Origin: Anthropogastromicrobium chipingensis_A
GTDB taxonomy: Bacteria > Bacillota > Clostridia > Lachnospirales > Lachnospiraceae
Assembly (NCBI GenBank): GCA_963605535.1
Contig: CAVCXB010000157.1
Location: forward strand, 1 to 7,119
Length of the DNA stretch: 7,119 nt
Direction of reading: 5' to 3'
The translations under genes and the position numbers were made by a program. Positions 1-6,814 of this stretch are shown piece by piece (the first letter of the stretch is position 1; each line of letters begins with the position of its first letter). The notes beneath the pieces were generated by a model that saw only the letters and a list, made by a program, of their open reading frames with translations, did no database searches and had not been told where the DNA came from.

Positions 1-11
1 TATTTAGAGAA

Positions 12-40
12 AAGCCTGAAAAATCAATGATTTAGGGCTT
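12..40 (+). other. imperfect stem-loop upstream of the HMA gene
   Basis: AAGCC (12-16) can pair with GGCTT (36-40), and AAATC (21-25) with GATTT (29-33), separated by a small internal loop. It is followed by GACATTA, not a T tract, so it is a poor intrinsic terminator. It could be the weak end of an upstream transcript, a leader structure of the HMA gene, or chance. No promoter for the HMA gene can be recognised in the 55 bases available; it may lie outside the window. Confidence 0.3.
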
Positions 41-67
41 GACATTATAGGAAGGATGGCACACATT

Positions 68-286
68 ATGAGAAAAACATTTGAATTAGAGGATCTGGAT
101 TGCGCAAACTGCGCAGCAAAGATGGAGGAGGCAATCAAGAAGCTTCCAGGCGTAAAGAGAGTTTCTGTAAATTTCATGACACAGAAGATGATCTTAGACG
201 CAGAGGATGCTCAGTTTGATGAAGTTCTTCAGTCCGCAGTAAAGTGCATCGCAAAGGTTGAGCCAGACTGCAAGGTAATCCTGTAA
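68..286 (+). CDS. small heavy-metal-associated (HMA) domain protein, probable metal chaperone of the adjacent ATPase
   Basis: This 72-residue cytosolic protein is a single HMA (ferredoxin-like) domain. The metal site is LDCANCA with Cys12 and Cys15, followed by the usual helix and the PGVKRVSVNF strand that typifies the family. Asp11 directly before the first Cys matches the DCxxC form found in Zn/Cd/Pb transporters rather than the copper TCxxC form. Two more cysteines (60 and 68) lie near the C-terminus. It probably binds a divalent soft metal and passes it to, or senses it for, the P-type ATPase downstream, which lacks an N-terminal HMA domain; this role is inferred. Start choice: an ATG at 56 directly abuts the AGGAAGG ribosome site (49-55), leaving no spacer, so the ATG at 68 (12-base spacer) is preferred. 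The 56 start would add MAHI. Confidence 0.88.
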   Translation: MRKTFELEDLDCANCAAKMEEAIKKLPGVKRVSVNFMTQKMILDAEDAQFDEVLQSAVKCIAKVEPDCKVIL

Positions 287-330
287 TTTGATTGTATATA
301 CTGTATACTGTCTATTGTATATTGAAACGT

Positions 331-390
331 TTGACTGAATGTTTGATACATCACCACATTCAATCAACATTTGTTTGGATGTGGTGATGT
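331..390 (+). promoter_or_regulatory. leader with two mutually exclusive hairpins between the HMA gene and the ATPase
   Basis: A strong hairpin is formed by 348-363 and 375-390: 16 pairs, one of them G-U. It can extend by 365-367/371-373 to a CAT triloop. A competing stem pairs 331-341 (TTGACTGAATG) with 357-367 (CATTCAATCAA), 10 of 11 positions, and consumes the left arm of the first hairpin, so both cannot form together. The strong hairpin is followed by TGTTTA, only a weak T tract. It could be an attenuator, an mRNA-processing or stability element that sets the ratio of HMA protein to ATPase, or a protein-binding palindrome. The pairing is visible in the sequence; the regulatory role is inference. 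Confidence 0.45.
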
Positions 391-418
391 TGTTTACGGG
401 AAAGGCGTGGTTTGTGTT

Positions 419-2296
419 ATGTTAAAGAAAATGACAAAAAAGCAAAAAAAGCAGTTTTATAAAATTTTAGCTGCACTTGTATTGCTCCTTGTCGGAGTAC
501 TTCTTCCGATACCGGATCTTTACAAGCTGATCTTTTTCATCCCTGGCTATCTGATTGTCGGTTATGACGTCCTTGTCAAGGCAGCGAAGAACATCACAAA
601 AGGTCAGGTATTTGATGAGAATTTCCTGATGGCGATTGCGACAATTGGTGCGTTTGCCCTTCAAGAATACACAGAGGGCATCGCTGTTATGCTGTTCTAT
701 CAGGTCGGCGAGCTGTTCCAGTCCTATGCGGTAAACCAGTCCAGAAAGTCTGTGGCATCGCTTATGGATATTCGCCCGGATAGCGCCGTTGTGCTTCGTG
801 ATGGTGTCGAGGAAGAGGTATTCCCAGATGAGGTTGCAGTTGGCGAGACAATCGTTGTAAAGCCTGGTGAGCGTATCCCGCTGGATGGCGTCGTATTAGA
901 GGGCAGCAGTATGGAGGATACCAAGGCACTGACTGGTGAAGCTGTTCCGAGAAAAGTAACGGTCGGAGACGAGATCATCAGCGGATGTATCAACCTGACA
1001 AACATCTTGAAGATTCGCACTACAAAAGAATATGGTGAGTCAACAGTAGCGAGAATTTTGGATCTGGTTGAGAATGCCAGCAGCCAGAAGGCAAAGGTTG
1101 AAAACTTTATCACCAAGTTTGCAAGATATTACACCCCGATCGTTGTTGGTCTGGCCGCATTCATCGGTCTGATCGTTCCGATCTTCCTGCCGGGCCATCC
1201 GTTTGCAGAGTGGATTTATCGTGCGCTTTCCTTCTTAGTTTGCTCCTGCCCATGTGCGCTTGTTATTTCTGTACCGCTTAGCTTCTTTGGAGGTATCGGT
1301 TGTGCCAGCAAGAACGGCGTTCTCGTAAAGGGAAGCAACTACCTTGAGGCTGTATCTAAGGCAGAAACCATGGTATTTGATAAGACAGGAACACTGACAA
1401 AGGGAACATTTCGTGTAACAAAGTTAGCTCCTGTAAATGGCACGAGTGAGATCGAGCTTTTGTCAAGCACCGCAACCGCAGAGCAGTACTCCAGCCATCC
1501 GATTGCACTGTCTGTTCTGTCTTCCTGGAAGGAACGAAGCGGCGGTGAACTGGCAAAGGTAGAGGATGCACAGGAGATCGCAGGAAAAGGCTTAAAGGTA
1601 ACAGCCGGAGGCCATGTGATCCATACCGGAAACAAAAATCTGATGGCAGAATTAGGACTCGAGGTTCCGGTTCCGGAGGAAGCAGCTACCGTAGTTTATA
1701 CTGCAGTGGACGGCGCTTATATCGGTTATCTTTTGATTTCCGATGAAGTCAAAGAAGATGCCAAAGATGCCATTCGCCAGTTACATCATATCGGTGTAAA
1801 GAGAACTGTTATGCTGACCGGAGATCGCAAGGCGATTGGTGAGTACACCGCAAAGCAGCTGAATCTGGATGAAGTTCATACCGACCTTCTTCCGGCAGAT
1901 AAGGTAAGCTATGTCAATGATTATTGCAATAAGAAGACAAAGGGCAAGATGGTTTGCTTCGTCGGTGATGGTATCAACGATGCGCCGGTTCTTGCAAGAG
2001 CCGATGTCGGAATTGCAATGGGCGGACTTGGTTCGGATGCAGCCGTTGAGGCAGCCGATATCGTTATCATGGAGGATCAGCCATCCAAACTGGCTGATGT
2101 AATCCAGATCGGAAGAAAGACCGTTCAAATTTGTAACCAGAATATCGTATTTGCCATCGCTGTCAAGGTTATCATCCTTGCATTGGTAGCAGTTGGTTTT
2201 GCCAATATGTGGGCAGCCGTTTTCGCAGATGTTGGTGTAGCTGTTATCGCCATCTTAAATGCGATGAGAACACTGTATTATAAGCCAAAAAAATAA
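419..2296 (+). CDS. cadA: P1B-type (Zn/Cd/Pb) metal-translocating ATPase
   Basis: This inner-membrane pump exports a divalent soft metal using ATP. Numbered from the ATG at 419 (625 residues), it has about eight membrane segments, near 15-31, 37-53, 68-82, 86-105, 240-257, 268-291, 576-595 and 597-616. It carries the actuator motif TGEA (172-175), the membrane metal-site CPC (277-279, within CSCPCALVIS), the phosphorylated Asp321 in DKTGTLT, the P1B His-Pro pair (360-361), TGD (467-469) and GDGINDAP (516-523). Lys583 in the seventh segment and the DVG triplet (Asp604) in the eighth are the signature of the ZntA/CadA Zn/Cd/Pb subgroup, not of copper pumps. The symbol is the family name; the exact metal is not proven. 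There is no N-terminal HMA domain; the separate upstream HMA protein probably supplies it. Start: GGGAAAGG (398-405) precedes the 419 ATG by 13 bases. An in-frame TTG at 371 sits in the loop of the leader hairpin and is rejected; the ATG at 431 is a possible alternative. Confidence 0.93.
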   Translation: MLKKMTKKQKKQFYKILAALVLLLVGVLLPIPDLYKLIFFIPGYLIVGYDVLVKAAKNITKGQVFDENFLMAIATIGAFALQEYTEGIAVMLFYQVGELFQSYAVNQSRKSVASLMDIRPDSAVVLRDGVEEEVFPDEVAVGETIVVKPGERIPLDGVVLEGSSMEDTKALTGEAVPRKVTVGDEIISGCINLTNILKIRTTKEYGESTVARILDLVENASSQKAKVENFITKFARYYTPIVVGLAAFIGLIVPIFLPGHPFAEWIYRALSFLVCSCPCALVISVPLSFFGGIGCASKNGVLVKGSNYLEAVSKAETMVFDKTGTLTKGTFRVTKLAPVNGTSEIELLSSTATAEQYSSHPIALSVLSSWKERSGGELAKVEDAQEIAGKGLKVTAGGHVIHTGNKNLMAELGLEVPVPEEAATVVYTAVDGAYIGYLLISDEVKEDAKDAIRQLHHIGVKRTVMLTGDRKAIGEYTAKQLNLDEVHTDLLPADKVSYVNDYCNKKTKGKMVCFVGDGINDAPVLARADVGIAMGGLGSDAAVEAADIVIMEDQPSKLADVIQIGRKTVQICNQNIVFAIAVKVIILALVAVGFANMWAAVFADVGVAVIAILNAMRTLYYKPKK

Positions 2297-2303
2297 AAAT
2301 GAT

Positions 2304-2362
2304 AAAAAGAGAGTAATCATCTTTTATCGCTCCGGCGAGTTGAAAGAGGAACTCTCTTTTTT
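2304..2362 (+). terminator. intrinsic terminator after the ATPase, with a UNCG tetraloop
   Basis: The outer stem pairs AAAAAGAGAGT (2304-2314) with ACTCTCTTTTT (2351-2361). Inside it, 2317-2318/2349-2350 and 2320-2326/2341-2347 pair (one G-U), then TCGC/GCGA (2327-2330/2335-2338) close a TCCG loop, giving the very stable c(UNCG)g tetraloop. The right arm runs into six T residues. The A run on the left arm would act as a T tract on the other strand, so the element could stop transcription both ways. It begins eight bases after the ATPase stop codon. Confidence 0.85.
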
Positions 2363-2420
2363 CATAGAAAAATAATTTTGTGACATACTGTTATCATCGG
2401 AAAGAAAACTACAAACAAAT

Positions 2421-2461
2421 GTAACTATTCAGCACCCTCATATGGAAAGCTGAATAGTTAC
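2421..2461. repeat. 13-bp perfect inverted repeat upstream of mutY
   Basis: GTAACTATTCAGC (2421-2433) is exactly mirrored by GCTGAATAGTTAC (2449-2461), with a 15-base loop (2434-2448). It ends 30 bases before the mutY start and has no T tract, so it is not a standard terminator. It would form a hairpin in the mutY 5' untranslated region if transcription starts upstream. Its compact, perfect form fits either a dispersed REP/MITE-like palindrome or an operator. No -35/-10 pair for mutY could be placed with confidence in 2363-2491. Confidence 0.7.
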
Positions 2462-2491
2462 GATAAAAGAAAGAATAGGAAAAGAACGAAT

Positions 2492-3673
2492 ATGCAGTTA
2501 CAAATAACTTCAGAAAACTCAGAACAACTTGAAAGAAATCATACCGATCCGATTGGTCGTTTCGACTGGGAGAAGCGTCTGTTGGAGGCGTCCAAAGCAC
2601 TTGGAATATGGTACCAGGAAGGTCACAGAGACCTTCCCTGGCGCCATGATGTGAATGCATATCGGGTCTGGATTTCCGAAATTATGTTGCAGCAGACACG
2701 CTCTGAGACTGTAAAGCCATATTACCAGCGCTTTTTAGCTGCATTTCCCAATGTAAATCAGTTAGCGTCAGCATCGGATGAGGAACTATTAAAATTATGG
2801 GAGGGACTCGGGTATTATTCGAGAGCACGCAATTTAAAGAAAGCGGCAATCGTCTGTCGGGATCAGTTTGGCGGAGAACTTCCGGCAGACTATAAGGAAC
2901 TCTTAAGCCTTCCGGGAATTGGCAGCTACACAGCAGGCGCAGTTGCATCGATTGCTTACGGTCTGCCATACCCGGCAGTTGACGGTAATGTGCTTCGTGT
3001 AATTAATCGTATTTTAGCGGATGAGAGTGATATTGCAAAGCCACAGACAAAGAAAAATATGGAAGATATGCTCACTATTTTTATAGAAGAATACTTACGA
3101 TATGAACCAGGACTTTTCAATCAGGCATTAATGGAATTGGGTGCCTGTGTCTGCATTCCAAATGGAAAACCACTTTGCGGGTCCTGTCCGGTTGCACATA
3201 TATGTCTTGCCCAAATTGAAGATCGCACCGAATTTATTCCATTTAAATCAAAGAAAAAGCCAAGAAAAAAAGAAATGAAAACCGTATTTGTCCTGTCCGA
3301 TGAAAGTGGTATTGTATTGCATAAGCGCCCGGAAAGTGGTCTTTTGGCAGGTCTTTGGGAGCTTCCGTTTGCAGATGGCACACTTACAAAGGAAGAAGTG
3401 CTCCATTTTTGGAAAAATCTTCTCGGTGAATCGGTAACGGCAGAAGAACTTCCGCAGGGAAAACATATTTTTTCTCATATCGAGTGGCATATGAGTGCAT
3501 GGCGAATAAAGACAAACAAATCTCTACTTTCCTATAAAAATAGAATAAAAGAAGCCTCCTTCTTACTGGCATCAAAATCGGATTTGCAGAAAATAACAAT
3601 TCCGAGCGCGTTCGATACTTGGTCAGATTTTTGGAAAAAAGGTTTCATTATGCAAAATGTAAAAAATGTGTGA
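2492..3673 (+). CDS. mutY: A/G-specific adenine DNA glycosylase MutY
   Basis: The enzyme excises adenine mispaired with 8-oxoguanine, in the base-excision (GO) repair pathway. In this 393-residue protein a 45-residue N-terminal lead is followed by RDLPWR (46-51) and the catalytic region WISEIMLQQTR (60-70) with Glu63 in the position of E. coli Glu37. The helix-hairpin-helix LPGIGSYTAGA (140-150) and the catalytic Asp164 in VDGNV come next. An iron-sulphur loop has cysteines at 221, 229, 232 and 238. The C-terminal NUDIX-like 8-oxoguanine reader spans about 263-385 and includes LLAGLWELPF and the FSHIEWH motif. The first cysteine spacing is C-x7-C, one residue more than the C-x6-C of E. coli. 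The length is a little above E. coli MutY (350) because of the N-terminal lead. AGGA (2477-2480) lies 11 bases before the ATG. The gene stands alone: a terminator lies upstream and a new promoter downstream. Confidence 0.97.
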   Translation: MQLQITSENSEQLERNHTDPIGRFDWEKRLLEASKALGIWYQEGHRDLPWRHDVNAYRVWISEIMLQQTRSETVKPYYQRFLAAFPNVNQLASASDEELLKLWEGLGYYSRARNLKKAAIVCRDQFGGELPADYKELLSLPGIGSYTAGAVASIAYGLPYPAVDGNVLRVINRILADESDIAKPQTKKNMEDMLTIFIEEYLRYEPGLFNQALMELGACVCIPNGKPLCGSCPVAHICLAQIEDRTEFIPFKSKKKPRKKEMKTVFVLSDESGIVLHKRPESGLLAGLWELPFADGTLTKEEVLHFWKNLLGESVTAEELPQGKHIFSHIEWHMSAWRIKTNKSLLSYKNRIKEASFLLASKSDLQKITIPSAFDTWSDFWKKGFIMQNVKNV

Positions 3674-3691
3674 ACTATAGGGAAAATGCTA

Positions 3692-3721
3692 TTGCAAATA
3701 GACTTCTTTGTATGATATGAT
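3692..3721 (+). promoter_or_regulatory. sigma-70-type promoter for the PIN-like gene
   Basis: TTGCAA (3692-3697) and TATGAT (3716-3721) are separated by 18 bases. A second TATGAT overlaps at 3711-3716 but would leave only 13 bases. The -35 box lies inside a small palindrome, CTATT-GCA-AATAG (3689-3701). No terminator is visible between mutY and this site, so read-through from mutY is possible. Confidence 0.5.
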
Positions 3722-3772
3722 GAATGAAGTGGGTATCCACGTACTCTATAAATGCTAAAGGAGAAACCTTTT

Positions 3773-5350
3773 ATGGCAACATATCTTATTGACTATGAAA
3801 ATGTCAAATCAGAAGGTATTAAGGGAGTCGCACAGCTTGGCGAAGATGATCGTGTTGTGATCTTTTACAGCCACAATGCCGACACCATTACTTTTGAAGC
3901 GATGGATATGATTTTCAGTTCCAAGGCACAGATATCCAAGTATAAGATTCTGTGCGGTGGAAAAAATGCACTTGATTTTCAGCTGTCCACCTATCTGGGC
4001 TATCTGATTCATGAGGCAAAGGATTCATATTTCTATATTATCAGCAAAGACAACGGATTTAAACATGTAGTAGATTTTTGGAAAAGAACATTCCGTTTTG
4101 ATGGTTATGTGTACTGCTTCGCAACGATTGCGGACGGCAATGCAAGACAGAATCGATTTAAGAATGCAACTGCAAAAGAACGTGCACGTGTAATGGAAGA
4201 AGAACTGGTTGCAATGAGCGAGGAGCTTGAGGCTCAAAGCGATGCAGAGGAAGCAGAAAACGCCGAAAATGTTGAAAGTACAGAAGGAACAGAAGGGACA
4301 CAGGAGCAGGAAACTACCGCATCCGAAGGCAGAGCGACAGCAGAGGTTTCAAATGAAACTCAGCCGCAGGAAACAGTGTCTGATGACGTATCCGATGTCA
4401 CTGCTGATGACGAGACGAAAGAAGTTGTAGAAGAGGCACAGCCTCAGACAACAGATCAGCCAAGCGAAAGAAACGAAGCACCGGAGCCGATTACGGAAGC
4501 TATGATCTATCCGGTTCAGCAGCATAAGCCAATATCGGTAATGCCACCGGCACAGCTTCCAGAGTCCATCCGAAAGGAACTTGAGAAGGCAGATGCGCAG
4601 TATCAGGAAAGCGTTGAGGAGGATCTTCAGGAGAAGATTGCTGCCGCCGTATCCGTATCGACTGTTAAAGTAGTTGAGAGCGGCATGACCATTCATCATG
4701 TAGAAGAAAGCGAGCCTGTACAGGCTGTTACAAAGCTAGGCAAGGCAAAGAAAACGTCAAAGGCAGCAAAGCCAGACAAAACCGAAAAAGCACAGAAGGC
4801 AGATCAAAACGACAAGAATCAAGGCGATAAGACCGAAAAGGCGGTAAAGCCTGAGAAGAATGCACATCATGCACATCACGCAGGACGCCGCAAGAAGAAT
4901 GCAGAACAGTCTGCTGATACTGCAGCACCAGCTCAGACTACGGTAACTGAGGAAGCACCAAAGAAGGAAGAAAAAGAAGCGCAAAAAGTAGAAGGCAAGG
5001 CAGCTGACAAGGAGCCAAAGAAAGCAAGACAAACCAGAACTACCAAGACACTAAAGGTAGAGAAGGAATCTAAGGAATCAAAGGAAGCTGTCGCAGAAAC
5101 AGAGAACAGCACTGCTGAGGAAAAGCCTGCAAAGCCGGTCAGAAAGCCAATGACCAGAAGCACAAGAAGTACAAGAGCAAGAAAAGAAACGGCAGCTGTA
5201 CCAGCAGAGGAAGCAGCACCGATCGCACAGGAAGCTTCAGCACCAGAAAAAACAGTGCAGGAAAAGCAGGAGAAACCAGCCCAGGAGAAACCAGTGCGCA
5301 GAGGACGCCGCCCGAAGACACAGAGCAATATCGCAGCAAGCTTTGAATAA
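3773..5350 (+). CDS. PIN/NYN-like putative ribonuclease with long charged, histone H1/AT-hook-like tail
   Basis: The 525-residue protein has two unlike parts. Residues 1 to about 130 look like a PIN/NYN-type nuclease fold: strand YLIDYENV with Asp7, DDRVVIFYS (25-33), KNALDFQLS with Asp68, and YIISKDNGF with Asp93. Three spaced acidic residues are what a metal-dependent RNase active site of this fold needs. Residues from about 140 to 240 are Glu/Thr/Gln-rich and acidic, beginning with a helical MEEELVAMSEELEAQ stretch. Residues about 242-320 hold a less repetitive, possibly folded or helical piece. Residues about 321-525 are Lys/Ala/Glu/Pro-rich with short repeats (DKTEKA twice, KESKESKE, RSTRSTRAR, QEKxxKPAQEKP), a HHAHHAGRRKK cluster (365-375) and a final RRGRRPKTQ (509-517) like an AT-hook. 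There is no signal peptide or membrane segment. Start: AAAGGAG (3757-3763) is 9 bases before the ATG at 3773; the in-frame ATG at 3752 precedes that site and is rejected. Substrate and pathway are unknown. Nuclease activity is inferred from the fold, and nucleic-acid binding from tail composition. Confidence 0.82.
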   Translation: MATYLIDYENVKSEGIKGVAQLGEDDRVVIFYSHNADTITFEAMDMIFSSKAQISKYKILCGGKNALDFQLSTYLGYLIHEAKDSYFYIISKDNGFKHVVDFWKRTFRFDGYVYCFATIADGNARQNRFKNATAKERARVMEEELVAMSEELEAQSDAEEAENAENVESTEGTEGTQEQETTASEGRATAEVSNETQPQETVSDDVSDVTADDETKEVVEEAQPQTTDQPSERNEAPEPITEAMIYPVQQHKPISVMPPAQLPESIRKELEKADAQYQESVEEDLQEKIAAAVSVSTVKVVESGMTIHHVEESEPVQAVTKLGKAKKTSKAAKPDKTEKAQKADQNDKNQGDKTEKAVKPEKNAHHAHHAGRRKKNAEQSADTAAPAQTTVTEEAPKKEEKEAQKVEGKAADKEPKKARQTRTTKTLKVEKESKESKEAVAETENSTAEEKPAKPVRKPMTRSTRSTRARKETAAVPAEEAAPIAQEASAPEKTVQEKQEKPAQEKPVRRGRRPKTQSNIAASFE

Positions 5351-5368
5351 ATGGTGAATAAACATATC

Positions 5369-5392
5369 TATAATACAAAATATAAATGGAGG
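5369..5392 (+). promoter_or_regulatory. rhaB: possible -10 box and ribosome binding site of rhaB
   Basis: TATAAT (5369-5374) lies in the 52-base gap ahead of rhaB. The best -35 match, TTGAAT (5343-5348), is 20 bases away and overlaps the end of the preceding gene, so the promoter is weak on paper or needs an activator. GGAGG (5388-5392) is 10 bases before the rhaB ATG. No terminator separates rhaB from the PIN-like gene, so some co-transcription is possible. Confidence 0.4.
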
Positions 5393-5402
5393 CTTTTGAA
5401 TC

Positions 5403-6809
5403 ATGAAATATTACTTAGCAGTAGATATTGGCGCGTCAAGTGGAAGACATATTTTGGCACACCTTGAGAATGGAAAGATCGTTCTGGAGGAGATGTACCG
5501 TTTCACAAATGGCAATGTGACAAGAGATGGTCATCTGTGCTGGGAGTTTGATCGCCTGTTTGACGAGATCGTAAACGGTATCGCAGCATGTGCAAAGGCA
5601 GGGAAGGCACCGGCATCCATGGGTATTGATACTTGGGGTGTTGACTTCGTTATTCTTGATAAGGAGAATAATATTCTGGGCGATACCATCGCATACCGTG
5701 ACAGCCGTACCGATGGCATGGATGATGTTCTTGAGACTGCAATTTCCCCAGAGGAACTGTATGAGCGCACTGGAATCCAGAAGCAGCTGTACAATTCCAT
5801 CTATCAGCTTCTTGCCATCAAGCAGGAGCATCCGGAGTACATCAAGAATGCCGAGCATTATCTGATGGTTCCAGAATATTTTAACTACCTGCTTACCGGC
5901 AAGATGATGAATGAGTACACCAATGCAACTACTGGTCAACTTGTCAATGCCGTGACAAAGGATTGGGACTACGAGCTGCTTGAGCGCATCGGTATCCCGG
6001 CAAAGATCTTTGGAAAGCTTCATATGCCAAAGACAAGTGTTGGTATGTTAAAGCCAGAGATCGCAGAAAAGTGCGGCTGTCAGACCGAGGTAATCCTTCC
6101 GGCAACACACGATACTGGTTCCGCTGTATTAGCAGTTCCGGCAAACGACGATGACTTTATCTACTTAAGCTCCGGCACCTGGTCCTTAATGGGAATCGAG
6201 AGAAAGTATGCAGAGTGCAGTTTAAAGAGCATGAAGTATAACTTTACTAACGAGGGTGGCTACGACTATCGTTTCCGTTACTTAAAGAATATTATGGGTT
6301 TGTGGATGTTACAGAATGTCCGCAAGGAGATGAATAGTGCAGAAAAGACCTACACCTTCCCTGAGTTGATCGCAATGGCAAAGGAGGCAGACGGCTTCCC
6401 GTCCATTGTAAACTGCAACGACAGCAGCTTCTTAGCGCCAAAGAGCATGACCGATGCGGTACGCTACTACTGTGAGCGCACTGGCCAGAAGATTCCGCAG
6501 TCCATGGGCGAGGTTATGGTTGTTATCTATAATTCCTTAGCGCAGAGTTATAAGGATACCGTAGCAGAGCTTGAGGAGATGTCTGGACGTAAGTTCACCA
6601 GAATCCACGTTGTTGGAGGTGGCTGCCAGGATATGTTCTTAAATCACAAGATTAAAACCTTCACTGGTAAGGATGTTTATGCAGGCCCGGTTGAGGGAAC
6701 TGCACTTGGCAATCTGATGGTTCAGATGTTAAAGGATGGAAGCTTCAAGACACTTGAAGAGGCAAGAGAGTGTGTTGCATCCTCCTTTGATGTAAAGAAA
6801 GTAGACTGA
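5403..6809 (+). CDS. rhaB: L-rhamnulokinase RhaB
   Basis: This cytosolic FGGY-family sugar kinase phosphorylates L-rhamnulose to L-rhamnulose 1-phosphate, the second step of L-rhamnose catabolism after the isomerase RhaA. The 468-residue protein is slightly shorter than the E. coli enzyme (489). The N-terminal phosphate loop is VDIGASSGRH (7-16). GIDTWGVDFVILD (74-86) is the family's sugar-site segment, and Asp237 in ATHDTGSAV is the catalytic base, at the same number as in E. coli. LSSGTWSLMG (255-264) and VVGGGCQD (403-410) form the nucleotide-side motifs. No key residue is missing. Neither the isomerase nor the aldolase lies within the window. The gene after it begins just before the window's end behind its own promoters and could be one of them, but that cannot be told. 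Regulation is not evident from the sequence. Confidence 0.96.
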   Translation: MKYYLAVDIGASSGRHILAHLENGKIVLEEMYRFTNGNVTRDGHLCWEFDRLFDEIVNGIAACAKAGKAPASMGIDTWGVDFVILDKENNILGDTIAYRDSRTDGMDDVLETAISPEELYERTGIQKQLYNSIYQLLAIKQEHPEYIKNAEHYLMVPEYFNYLLTGKMMNEYTNATTGQLVNAVTKDWDYELLERIGIPAKIFGKLHMPKTSVGMLKPEIAEKCGCQTEVILPATHDTGSAVLAVPANDDDFIYLSSGTWSLMGIERKYAECSLKSMKYNFTNEGGYDYRFRYLKNIMGLWMLQNVRKEMNSAEKTYTFPELIAMAKEADGFPSIVNCNDSSFLAPKSMTDAVRYYCERTGQKIPQSMGEVMVVIYNSLAQSYKDTVAELEEMSGRKFTRIHVVGGGCQDMFLNHKIKTFTGKDVYAGPVEGTALGNLMVQMLKDGSFKTLEEARECVASSFDVKKVD

Positions 6810-6814
6810 TTATC

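Noticed and set aside
39..44. TTGACA as a -35 box for the HMA gene
   Set aside because: A matching -10 would fall at about 62-67, across the start codon, where no TATAAT-like sequence exists.
287..325. TGTATA/TATACTG repeats after the HMA gene as a metal-repressor operator
   Set aside because: The short A/T-rich repeats do not match a known CopY or ArsR-type operator that I can name, and no symmetric site of useful length is present.
371..418. TTG at 371 as start of the ATPase
   Set aside because: It lies in the loop of a strong hairpin with no ribosome site, and the extra residues do not resemble the family. ATG 419 has an upstream GGGAAAGG.
724..1116. 130-codon open frame on the - strand inside the ATPase
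   Set aside because: It is antisense to conserved ATPase domains and has no ribosome site or family resemblance.
3752..3772. ATG at 3752 as start of the PIN-like protein
   Set aside because: The AAAGGAG ribosome site lies after it (3757-3763) and is ideally placed for ATG 3773, which also begins the conserved fold.
4933..5328. 131-codon Ser/Phe/Ala-rich open frame on the - strand
   Set aside because: It mirrors the Lys/Glu/Ala low-complexity tail of the PIN-like gene; purine-rich coding DNA gives hydrophobic/serine-rich antisense frames.
5436..6023. 195-codon open frame on the - strand opposite rhaB
   Set aside because: It lies wholly inside a clear rhaB gene on the + strand, has no recognisable domain and is explained by codon composition.
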